Notes under the pieces: model-generated
Seen by the model: the letters and a program-made list of their open reading frames with translations, nothing else
Told to the model about the DNA's origin: nothing
Databases searched by the model: none
Program-made: the position numbers and the translations under genes
Origin: JACVRW01 sp034664105
GTDB taxonomy: Bacteria; Actinomycetota; Thermoleophilia; Solirubrobacterales; Thermoleophilaceae
Assembly (NCBI GenBank): GCA_034664105.1
Contig: JAXDIH010000209.1
Coordinates: forward strand, 1 to 18,095
DNA: 18,095 nt
Reading direction: 5' to 3'
In this document: positions 8,332-14,761 of the stretch, in pieces
How positions within the stretch are numbered: position 1 is the stretch's first letter
How the letters are laid out: every line of letters starts with the position of its first letter

Positions 8332-9810
8332 GTGGGCCGGGACGTGTCCGGGGCGGTCTTCTCGCGCGAGGACCGGCAGCGTTACCGTCAGAAGGTGCGG
8401 GCGTGCCTGGACGTGTTCGCCCGCATGCTGGGCGAGGCGCGCTTCGATCCCGAGCGGCGTTCGGTGGGTCTCGAGATCGAGTTGAACCTCACCGACGAGC
8501 AGGGCGACCCGGCGATGCTGAACGCCGAGGCGCTCGAGGCGATCGCCGACCCCGACTTCCAGACCGAGCTGGGTCGCTTCAACCTCGAGATCAACGTGCC
8601 GCCGCGGCTGCTGGAGGGATCCGCGTTCGCGGAGCTGGAGGACGATGTGCGCCGCGACCTCAACCACGCCGAGGAGCGAGCGCGAACCGTGGGGGCCCAC
8701 ATGATGCTGATCGGCATCCTGCCGACGGTCACGGAGGAGCACCTCACACGGGACAGCTTCAGCGACAACCCGCGCTACGAGCTGCTCAACGAGCAGATCT
8801 TCGCGGCGCGCGGGGAGGACCTGGAGATCTCGATCAACGGCGTGGAGCGGCTGTCGACGTTCGCCGACACGATCGCGCCCGAGGCGGCCTGCACGAGCGT
8901 GCAGCTGCACCAGCAGGTCGAGCCCGAGGCGTTCGCGAGCTTCTGGAACGCGGCCCAGGCGATCGCCGGGCCGCAGGTGGCGGTGGCGGCGAACTCGCCG
9001 TTCTTCTTCGGCAAGGAGCTGTGGCGTGAGACGCGCATCGCGCTGTTCGAGCAGGCGACCGACACGCGGCCCGACGAGCTCAAGGCGCAGGGAGTGCGGC
9101 CGCGCGTGTGGTTCGGCGAGCGCTGGATCACGTCGATCTTCGACCTGTTCGAGGAGAACGTGCGCTACTTCCCGGCGCTGCTGCCGGTGTGCGAGGACGA
9201 GGACCCAGCGGAGACGCTCGAGCGCGGCGACACGCCCTCGCTCGCGGAGCTGCGCCTCCACAACGGCACGGTCTATCGCTGGAACCGGCCGATCTACGAC
9301 GTCGTGCGCGGACGGCCGCACGTGCGCGTGGAGAACCGGCTGCTGCCGTCCGGCCCGACCGTGGTGGACATCTGCGCGAACGCCGCCTTCTACTACGGGC
9401 TGGCGCGGGCGCTGGTGGTGGAGGAGCGGCCACTGTGGACGCGCATGTCCTTCTCAGCCGCGGAGGAGAACTTCCACGCCGCGGCGCGCGACGGGATCGA
9501 CGCGCGGCTCTACTGGCCCGGCATCGGTGAGGTGCCCGTGAGCGAGCTGGTGCTGCGGCGCCTGCTGCCGGCGGCTCACGAGGGGCTCGAGCAGGCCGGG
9601 ATCGCGGCCGCCGACCGGGACCGGCTGCTGGGCGTGATCGAGCGCCGCTGCGTGACGATGCAGAACGGAGCGGCGTGGCAGGCGGCTGCCTTTCACCGGC
9701 TCTACGACGCCGAGGGGTTGGACCGTCTGGAGGCCCTGCGGCGGATGACCGTGCTCTACCGGGAGCAAATGCACGCCAACGAGCCGGTGCACACCTGGGC
9801 GCTGCCTTAG
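8332..9810 (+). CDS. GCS2-family glutamate-cysteine-ligase-like carboxylate-amine ligase
   Basis: A 492-residue protein that resembles the GCS2 branch of the glutamine-synthetase-fold carboxylate-amine ligases (plant/actinobacterial glutamate-cysteine ligases, YbdK). The diagnostic start of the fold is VGLEIELNL (45-53), followed by GRFNLEINVPP (81-91), which supplies metal- and substrate-binding glutamates, then TSVQLHQQVEPEAF and a late RVENRLLPSGPTVVD. It is longer than YbdK (about 370 residues), with an extra C-terminal part ending ANEPVHTWALP. Such proteins are annotated as glutamate-cysteine ligases in actinobacteria, but the amine substrate is generally untested. I see no ergothioneine or mycothiol gene beside it, so the product is unknown. 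The GTG start follows a TAGAGT box and is divergent from ettA. It ends before a large palindrome. Confidence 0.8.
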   Translation: MGRDVSGAVFSREDRQRYRQKVRACLDVFARMLGEARFDPERRSVGLEIELNLTDEQGDPAMLNAEALEAIADPDFQTELGRFNLEINVPPRLLEGSAFAELEDDVRRDLNHAEERARTVGAHMMLIGILPTVTEEHLTRDSFSDNPRYELLNEQIFAARGEDLEISINGVERLSTFADTIAPEAACTSVQLHQQVEPEAFASFWNAAQAIAGPQVAVAANSPFFFGKELWRETRIALFEQATDTRPDELKAQGVRPRVWFGERWITSIFDLFEENVRYFPALLPVCEDEDPAETLERGDTPSLAELRLHNGTVYRWNRPIYDVVRGRPHVRVENRLLPSGPTVVDICANAAFYYGLARALVVEERPLWTRMSFSAAEENFHAAARDGIDARLYWPGIGEVPVSELVLRRLLPAAHEGLEQAGIAAADRDRLLGVIERRCVTMQNGAAWQAAAFHRLYDAEGLDRLEALRRMTVLYREQMHANEPVHTWALP

Positions 9811-9846
9811 CGGCGCATGGCTTGTCGGGCTCGGTCCGCCCCAGGG

Positions 9847-9889
9847 GTGGGCCCCGAAGTGGGGGCCATGTCTGACGTTCGGGGCCCAC
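9847..9889. terminator. 12-bp perfect inverted repeat between convergent genes, likely bidirectional terminator
   Basis: GTGGGCCCCGAA (9847-9858) and TTCGGGGCCCAC (9878-9889) are perfect complements around a 19-nt loop, 36 bp after the GCS2-family gene and 52 bp after the end of the convergent SnoaL-like gene. There is no adjacent U-tract in either direction. The left arm can also pair with GGGGCC at 9862-9867, giving a smaller alternative hairpin. The rest of the 131-bp gap (9811-9941) shows nothing else I can name. Confidence 0.55.
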
Positions 9890-9941
9890 GCCTCGGCAGG
9901 TCACCCTTCTATCGCTGTCTTTTGCGCCCGGGCGTCCCCGC

Positions 9942-10337
9942 CTAGGGCGCGGGAACGCCGGCGCTCTCGAAGTGAGCGCGCATGCCGTCGGCGAGCGCCA
10001 GCGCGCCCGTGAGCGGGCGGACCATCACCACGAACTCGTCGATCAGGCCGTCGGCGTTCTCGTGGAGGAAGTCGGCGCCCTGGAGCTCCCGGTCGCCGAC
10101 CCGGGCGGCGAAGACGAGCGAGTGGTCCGCGGCGTCCGGCGCGCCGATGACGCGCTCGTAGCGGAAGTCCTCGAAGACGGTCATCACGCCCTCGAGCAGG
10201 GCCCGGACGGCGTCGGGGCCGTGGTAGGCCTCGTGGACGATCGGACTGCGAAAGACGACATCGGCCGCCAGCGTCGCGACGGCGGCGTCGAGGTCCTGGG
10301 CCTCGACGGCGGTGCGGAAGCGCTGGGCAGCCGACAT
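9942..10337 (-). CDS. SnoaL/NTF2-like fold protein
   Basis: A 131-residue soluble protein beginning MSAAQRFRTAVEAQDLDAAV and continuing with FRSPIVHEAYHGPDAVRALL, DFRYERVIGAPDAADHSLVF and FLHENADGLIDEFVVMVRP. The helix-helix-strand opening followed by long alternating beta strands is typical of the SnoaL/nuclear transport factor 2 superfamily, whose members include isomerases, hydrolases and ligand-binding proteins. No specific catalytic set can be assigned, so the function is unknown. The open frame extends upstream to 10637, but that part is a low-complexity Ser/Arg/Thr shadow of the gene at 10429. The ATG at 10337 is the first residue of the recognisable fold. A CAGACT box 10 nt ahead may be its -10. 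It is divergent from the repeat-protein gene across 91 bp. Confidence 0.8.
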   Translation of the reverse strand: MSAAQRFRTAVEAQDLDAAVATLAADVVFRSPIVHEAYHGPDAVRALLEGVMTVFEDFRYERVIGAPDAADHSLVFAARVGDRELQGADFLHENADGLIDEFVVMVRPLTGALALADGMRAHFESAGVPAP

Positions 10338-10393
10338 CAGGGGGCGAAGTCTGGCACTAAACCGTCCTGCGACGAACTTGTCACTCCCGCGTC

Positions 10394-10422
10394 TTGTCGT
10401 GTGACGGAGGCGTTGGGATCCT
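10394..10422 (+). promoter_or_regulatory. possible promoter of the nonapeptide-repeat gene
   Basis: TTGTCG (10394-10399) and GATCCT (10417-10422) are 17 nt apart, and the second lies 6 nt before the GTG at 10429, the same spacing as in the TetR and GCS2-family genes. The -10 is a poor match to TANNNT, so this is tentative. Confidence 0.25.
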
Positions 10423-10428
10423 GGGGCC

Positions 10429-10773
10429 GTGGACGACGACGAGCTCGTACGAGTCATCGAAGAGAACGGAACGGCCTTCCGAGACCTGCGCGCCTTTCTG
10501 CGCGAGCTGACGCGACGCCACGAGCTCGGGTTCGAGTCCTTGCTGAAGGAGTCAGCGAGGCAGACGGAGGTGCTGGCGGAGGTGCTGACCGGCCTGCGGG
10601 TAGGGATCCTCCACGAGCTGCGTGAGGGCGCACTCATGCATGAGCTTCGGGACGGCGCGCTGATGCATGAGCTCCGGGAAGGTCAGATCGTCCAGGAGCT
10701 GCGCGCCCAGCGCCAGGCGCTGTTCCGGATCTGCGACCGCCTCGACGGGAACGGAGGTGCCGCCGGAGCCTAG
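10429..10773 (+). CDS. small charged helical protein with four nine-residue repeats, unknown function
   Basis: I do not recognise this 114-residue protein. It starts at a GTG (MDDDELVRVIEENGTAFRDL) and is predicted almost entirely alpha-helical and charged, without signal peptide or membrane segment. Residues 60-95 are four tandem nonapeptides: ILHELREGA, LMHELRDGA, LMHELREGQ and IVQELRAQR. An ELR/E-G core recurs in each. Nine residues is 2.5 helical turns, so successive repeats would face alternate sides of a helix, and this is not a heptad coiled coil. A Gly-rich tail (DGNGGAAGA) ends it. Coding is supported by the repeat being conserved in protein while synonymous codons vary, and by a gap of just 6 nt before the convergent glcF stop. 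It could be a small coiled scaffold or regulator, which cannot be decided here. Confidence 0.65.
   Translation: MDDDELVRVIEENGTAFRDLRAFLRELTRRHELGFESLLKESARQTEVLAEVLTGLRVGILHELREGALMHELRDGALMHELREGQIVQELRAQRQALFRICDRLDGNGGAAGA
10606..10713 (+). repeat. four in-frame 27-bp tandem repeats (coding)
   Basis: Units at 10606-10632, 10633-10659, 10660-10686 and 10687-10713 encode the nonapeptides of the small helical protein. Units 2 and 3 are the closest (both ATGCATGAG near the start). Units 1 and 4 are more diverged. Silent differences between units show that the repeats are not a very recent slippage product. Confidence 0.8.
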
Positions 10774-10779
10774 GCGCAG

Positions 10780-12087
10780 CTAGACGATCGAACGGGCCAG
10801 CAGCTCCATCGGGTGCAGCACCGGCAGCGCCTTGCCGAGGCGCTCGGTGTGCGCGGTGATCTGGAGGGCGCAGCCCGGGTTTGCCGCGGCCACTGCCTCG
10901 GCGCCCGTGTCCAGCAGGTTGCGTGCCTTGCGCTCGCCGAGCTCGGCGGCCGGCTCCGGCTTGACGAGGTTGTAGATCCCGGCCGAGCCGCAGCAGAGCT
11001 CCCACTCGCGTGGCTCCACGAGCTCCAGCTCGGGGATCGAGCGCAGCAGCTCGCGCGGCTGGTCGCGCACCTTCTGCGCGTGGGCCAGGTGACAGGCGTC
11101 GTGGTAGGCGACCTTCATCGGCACCGGCCGGCGCTCCGCCCGCGGGCCGACCTCGACCAGGAACTCGTTGGCGTCGCGCACCTTGGCCGCGAAGCGCTCG
11201 GCGCGCTCGGCCCAGTCGGGCTCGTCGCGCAGCACGTGCCCGTAGTCCTTCATCGCCGAGCCGCACCCGGCGGCGTTCACGACCACGGTCTCGTAGCCCT
11301 CGAGCGTCTCGATCGTGGACTTGGCGAGGTCGCGGGCCTGCGGGTCGGCGCCGGCGTGCATCGGCAGGGCGCCGCAGCACCGCGGCAGGCGCGGCACGTG
11401 CACCTCGAAGCCCTCGGCCGCGAGCACCTCGGCGGTGTCGCGGTTGACGTGGCCGAAGAACACCCGCTGCACGCAGCCCTGGAGCAGAGCCACCTCGCCG
11501 CGCTTCTCGCCGCGCGCCTCGAAGCGCGCTGGCATCCGGGAGAGCGAGCGCCGGATCGACGCCTGCGGTGTCATCCCGACGATGGCCGCCAGCCGCGGCG
11601 CCAGCCGCCTCACCGCCGGCCGCCGCGCGAGCCGTGGCAGGCCCAGCCGGTGAGCCAGCGCGGCACCGGGCGCCAGCGCGCGCAGCCGGCCCGGCCGCGT
11701 GAACAGCTCGAACACCAGGCGGCGGTGACCGCTGTCGGTCGGGGGGCGCTCGAAGTTGCGCTCCACCTGGGCGCGCGTGTCCTCGAGCAGCTTGTCGTAC
11801 TGCACCCCGGAGGGGCACGCCGTCACGCAGGCCATGCAGCCGAGGCAGTTGTCGATGTGCTCGACCAGCGGCGCGGAGATCTCGTCGTGACCCTGCTTCA
11901 TCAGCACGATGCGCCCGCGCGGCGAGTCCATCTCCTCGCCCCAGAGCACGTAGGTGGGGCAGGTCGGCAGGCAGAAGCCGCAGTGCACGCAGTCGTCGAT
12001 CAGGTCCAGCTGCGGCGCGCGCGTGTCGTCCCAGGAGGCCCGCTGTGCCCGAGGGTCCGGGCTCTCCCCGGGCCGGAGCGAGGCCAT
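10780..12087 (-). CDS. glcF: Glycolate oxidase iron-sulfur subunit GlcF
   Basis: A 435-residue electron-transfer subunit of the membrane-associated glycolate oxidase GlcDEF, passing electrons from the flavin subunits towards the quinone pool. Two 4Fe-4S motifs are complete: C33-x2-C36-x2-C39-x3-C43-P and C81-x2-C84-x2-C87-x3-C91-P. Two CCG (heterodisulfide-reductase-type) domains follow, with RCCGALPMHAG (CCG at 237-239) and ELCCGSAG (CCG at 365-367). This is the standard GlcF layout. The ATG at 12087 overlaps the glcE stop as TGATG, so it is coupled to glcE. The reading frame stays open further upstream, but that part is a shadow of glcE. It is last of the lldP-glcDEF run and stops 6 nt from the convergent repeat-protein gene, leaving no room for a dedicated terminator. 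Confidence 0.93.
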   Translation of the reverse strand: MASLRPGESPDPRAQRASWDDTRAPQLDLIDDCVHCGFCLPTCPTYVLWGEEMDSPRGRIVLMKQGHDEISAPLVEHIDNCLGCMACVTACPSGVQYDKLLEDTRAQVERNFERPPTDSGHRRLVFELFTRPGRLRALAPGAALAHRLGLPRLARRPAVRRLAPRLAAIVGMTPQASIRRSLSRMPARFEARGEKRGEVALLQGCVQRVFFGHVNRDTAEVLAAEGFEVHVPRLPRCCGALPMHAGADPQARDLAKSTIETLEGYETVVVNAAGCGSAMKDYGHVLRDEPDWAERAERFAAKVRDANEFLVEVGPRAERRPVPMKVAYHDACHLAHAQKVRDQPRELLRSIPELELVEPREWELCCGSAGIYNLVKPEPAAELGERKARNLLDTGAEAVAAANPGCALQITAHTERLGKALPVLHPMELLARSIV

Positions 12088-13208
12088 CAGACCAGGGTCC
12101 CACTCGGGTCGAAGCGCTCCTTCACCCGGCGCAGCAGCACGGCGGCACCGGGGTCGCGGGGCTCGAGCGGCTCGCCCGCCATGCCGGCGGGCCGGTCCAG
12201 CACCACGGCCAGGTGGCTGCGCCGCAGCTCGTCGACCAGCGCTTCGCCGTCGCCCTCGCGTTCGGCCTCGTCGAGCCGCAGCCAGCACAGGCCCAGGCCG
12301 GCGCGCCCGACTAGCGTCGCACCGTGGCGCTCGGCGACGCCGGCCAGCTCGCCCAGGTCGGTCTGCACACCCGACACCCGCACCACCAGGCCGTGCGGCG
12401 AGCGCTGACCGTCGCGCTGCGCCTGCCACAGCGACGCGTCGTCGGTCACCAGCTCGGCCTCGAGCCCGGCCTCGCGCAGCAGGCCCTCCGCCGTCTCGGC
12501 CTGCGGGCGAGCGGCCACGCCGCCGAAGCGAGCCAGCACCATGCCCGCGCCCGCCGCCCAGCGCACGTCGAGCCCGAGCTGCTCGAGCCGCGCGTGCGTG
12601 AGCGCCGCCGCGCCGCCGGCCAGCGCCTCCTGGCTGTACGTGTGCCCGACCGCGGTGGCGGTCTCGGGCGGGAACGGGTGCAGGCGCACGGCCACCTCGA
12701 GGATCGCGCCGAGCGCGCCGTACGAGCCGGTGAACAGCTTGGCGAGGTCGTAGCCGGCCACGTTCTTGATCACCTTGCCGCCGCTCTTGGCGACCGTGCC
12801 GTCGGAGAGTGCCACGCGCATGCCCACGACCAGGTCGCGCGCGCTGCCGTAGCGAGCGCGCAGCGGACCGGAGTCGTTGGCGGCGACGACCCCGCCGATC
12901 GTCGCGCCGCCCGCGTCCGGGGGATCCAGGGCGAGCATCTGACCGGCGTCGCGGAACGACTCCTGCGCCCGAGCGAGCGGCACGCCGGCCTCGAGCACGG
13001 CGGTGAGGTCGCCGGCGTTGTGCTCGACGATGCGGTCCAGCCCGGCCGTGGACAGCTCGAGCGCGGGCTGGGCATCCGGCGCCCAGCGCAGCTTCGTGCC
13101 GGCGCCGCTCAGGCGCACGCCGACCCCGGCCTCGGTGGCCGCGCCCAGCTCGGCGGCGAGCTCGGTCGCCGACCCGGGTGCGCTGCGCCTGGCCTCTGCG
13201 GTCGCCAT
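12087..13208 (-). CDS. glcE: Glycolate oxidase FAD-binding subunit GlcE
   Basis: A 373-residue second flavin subunit of glycolate oxidase. It has a PCMH-type FAD-binding half: IVEHNAGDLTAVLEAGV (the strand that packs on FAD), LDPPDAGGATIGGVVAANDS (pyrophosphate loop) and KNVAGYDLAKLFTGSYGALG. The shortened C-terminal half ends RFDPSGTLV, as in GlcE proteins. It is about 120 residues shorter than GlcD and lacks the full C-terminal oxidase cap, which is normal for this subunit. The ATG at 13208 overlaps the glcD stop (TGATG), and the stop overlaps the glcF start in the same way. The frame is open far upstream, through glcD in another frame, which I treat as high-GC artefact. Start and family length agree. 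Confidence 0.92.
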   Translation of the reverse strand: MATAEARRSAPGSATELAAELGAATEAGVGVRLSGAGTKLRWAPDAQPALELSTAGLDRIVEHNAGDLTAVLEAGVPLARAQESFRDAGQMLALDPPDAGGATIGGVVAANDSGPLRARYGSARDLVVGMRVALSDGTVAKSGGKVIKNVAGYDLAKLFTGSYGALGAILEVAVRLHPFPPETATAVGHTYSQEALAGGAAALTHARLEQLGLDVRWAAGAGMVLARFGGVAARPQAETAEGLLREAGLEAELVTDDASLWQAQRDGQRSPHGLVVRVSGVQTDLGELAGVAERHGATLVGRAGLGLCWLRLDEAEREGDGEALVDELRRSHLAVVLDRPAGMAGEPLEPRDPGAAVLLRRVKERFDPSGTLV

Positions 13209-14761
13209 CAGAAGCGCTCCGCCAGCCCAGCCTGCTCGAGCGGGTGCTGCCGGTAGGGGCCGGGCACCTCGCCGCACAGCCGCGGCGTCGGCATCACCTT
13301 GCCGGGGTTGGCGCGCTGGTCGGGGTCGAACGCGCAGCGCAGCCGCTGGAACGTCCCGAGGTCGGCGTCGTCGAACATCTGAGGCATGTAGCGCTTCTTG
13401 TCCACGCCCACGCCGTGCTCCCCGGTGATCGAGCCCCCCGCGTCCACGCACGCCTGCACGATCAGGCCAGCGCACTCCTCGGCCCGCTCGGCCTCGCCGG
13501 GCACCGCACCGTCGTAACAGACGAGCGGGTGCAGGTTGCCGTCGCCGGCGTGGAAGACGTTCGCGACCTCGAGGTCGTACTCGCGCCCCAGCTCGTCGAT
13601 TCGGCCCAGCACCTCGGCCAGCCGGGTGCGGGGGATGACGCTGTCCTGCACGTAGTAGTTCGGGGCGATCCGGCCCATCGCGGCAAAGGCCGCCTTGCGC
13701 ACGAGCCAGATCAGCGCGCGCTCGGCGTCGTCCTTGGCCACGCGGATCGAGTCCGCGCCGGCCCGCTCGCAGATCGCCACGACCTCCTCGAAGCGCGCCT
13801 CGCACTCCGCATCCGATCCGTCCAGCTCCACGACAAGCGCGGCCCCCGCGTCGATTGGGAAGCCCGCGCCGGTGTAGCCCTCGGCGGCCCTGATCGAGAG
13901 GTTGTCCATCATCTCGATCGCTCCCGGCACGATCCCGCCGGAGACGATCTCCGACACCACCTCGCCCGCCTGGATCGGCGATCCGAAGAACGCGACCAGG
14001 GTGCGCACGGCCTCGGGCTTGGGCACCACGCGCAGCCAGATCTTGGTGGCCACGCCGAGCGTGCCCTCCGATCCCACGAACGCGCCCAGCAGGTCGGGCC
14101 CGGGGTGGTCGACCTCCTTGCCGCCGAGCTGAACCAGCTCGCCGTCGGGGAGCACGAGCTCGAGGCCGGTGACGTAGTTGGTGGTGAAGCCGTACTTGAA
14201 GCAGTGCGCCCCGCCCGAGTTCTCGGCCACGTTGCCACCGATCGTGCACACGATCTGCGAGGACGGGTCGGGCGGGTAGAAGTGGTCCGGGCCGACGGCC
14301 TGCGACACGGCGATGTTGGTCACGCCAGGCTCCACGACGACGCGCTGGTTGTCGAGATCGACCTCGAGGATGCGCCGCATCCGGCTCAGCGAGATCAGGA
14401 GGCCGTCCGCCACCGGCGTGGCTCCGCCGGAGAGCCCCGAGCCGGCGCCGCGAGCCACCCACGGCACGCCGGCGCGGTGGCAGGCGCGCACGACGGCCTG
14501 AACCTCCTCGGCGGTGTTCGGCAGCACCACGGCACCGGGCGTGACCGCGTACTGGAGCAGCCCGTCCGACTCGTAGGTGCGCAGCTGATGTTCGTGCGTG
14601 ACGACGTGCTCGGCGCCCACCGCGGAGCGCAGCTGCGCGACCAGCGCCGTCAGATCGGTCGTCGTCGAGTCGGCAGCTACTTCACCACCATCCAGTCGAG
14701 CACCGCCGTCGATTGCAGGTACACGAGGGCGGACATGATCAGGACCAGCAGGATGCTCCAC
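13208..14761 (-). CDS. glcD: Glycolate oxidase FAD-linked subunit GlcD
   Basis: The catalytic flavin subunit (517 residues from the GTG at 14761) that oxidises glycolate, and often D-lactate, to the 2-oxo acid. Recognisable blocks are RGAGSGLSGG (104-113), DPSSQ (165-169) with NVAENSGG (177-184), GSEGTLGV, EMMDNLSIRAAEGY, NVFHAGDGNLHP and GSITGEHGVG, ending with NPGK and a final ERF as in E. coli GlcD. The start is uncertain. Homology seems to begin near residue 35-40 (TTDLTALVAQLRSAVG), but no ATG, GTG or TTG lies between 14761 and the GTG at 14620, which would cut into the first conserved helix. The 14761 start overlaps lldP by 85 bp. A rare start codon near the lldP stop is the other option. 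It is coupled to glcE by TGATG. Confidence 0.92.
   Translation of the reverse strand: MEHPAGPDHVRPRVPAIDGGARLDGGEVAADSTTTDLTALVAQLRSAVGAEHVVTHEHQLRTYESDGLLQYAVTPGAVVLPNTAEEVQAVVRACHRAGVPWVARGAGSGLSGGATPVADGLLISLSRMRRILEVDLDNQRVVVEPGVTNIAVSQAVGPDHFYPPDPSSQIVCTIGGNVAENSGGAHCFKYGFTTNYVTGLELVLPDGELVQLGGKEVDHPGPDLLGAFVGSEGTLGVATKIWLRVVPKPEAVRTLVAFFGSPIQAGEVVSEIVSGGIVPGAIEMMDNLSIRAAEGYTGAGFPIDAGAALVVELDGSDAECEARFEEVVAICERAGADSIRVAKDDAERALIWLVRKAAFAAMGRIAPNYYVQDSVIPRTRLAEVLGRIDELGREYDLEVANVFHAGDGNLHPLVCYDGAVPGEAERAEECAGLIVQACVDAGGSITGEHGVGVDKKRYMPQMFDDADLGTFQRLRCAFDPDQRANPGKVMPTPRLCGEVPGPYRQHPLEQAGLAERF

Noticed and set aside
10338..10637. N-terminal extension of the SnoaL-like protein
   Set aside because: It has low-complexity Ser/Arg/Thr composition and lies antisense to the repeat-protein gene. 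The fold starts at the ATG at 10337.
10606..10713. CRISPR array or non-coding tandem repeat
   Set aside because: The four 27-bp units are contiguous without spacers and stay in frame, encoding a protein repeat.
12088..12429. Upstream extension of the glcF frame
   Set aside because: It is an Arg/Ala-rich shadow of glcE. The ATG at 12087 fits the family N-terminus and the TGATG coupling.
13209..14462. Upstream extension of the glcE frame to a much larger protein
   Set aside because: The extra part is an out-of-frame translation of glcD. GlcE homology begins at the ATG at 13208, which overlaps the glcD stop.
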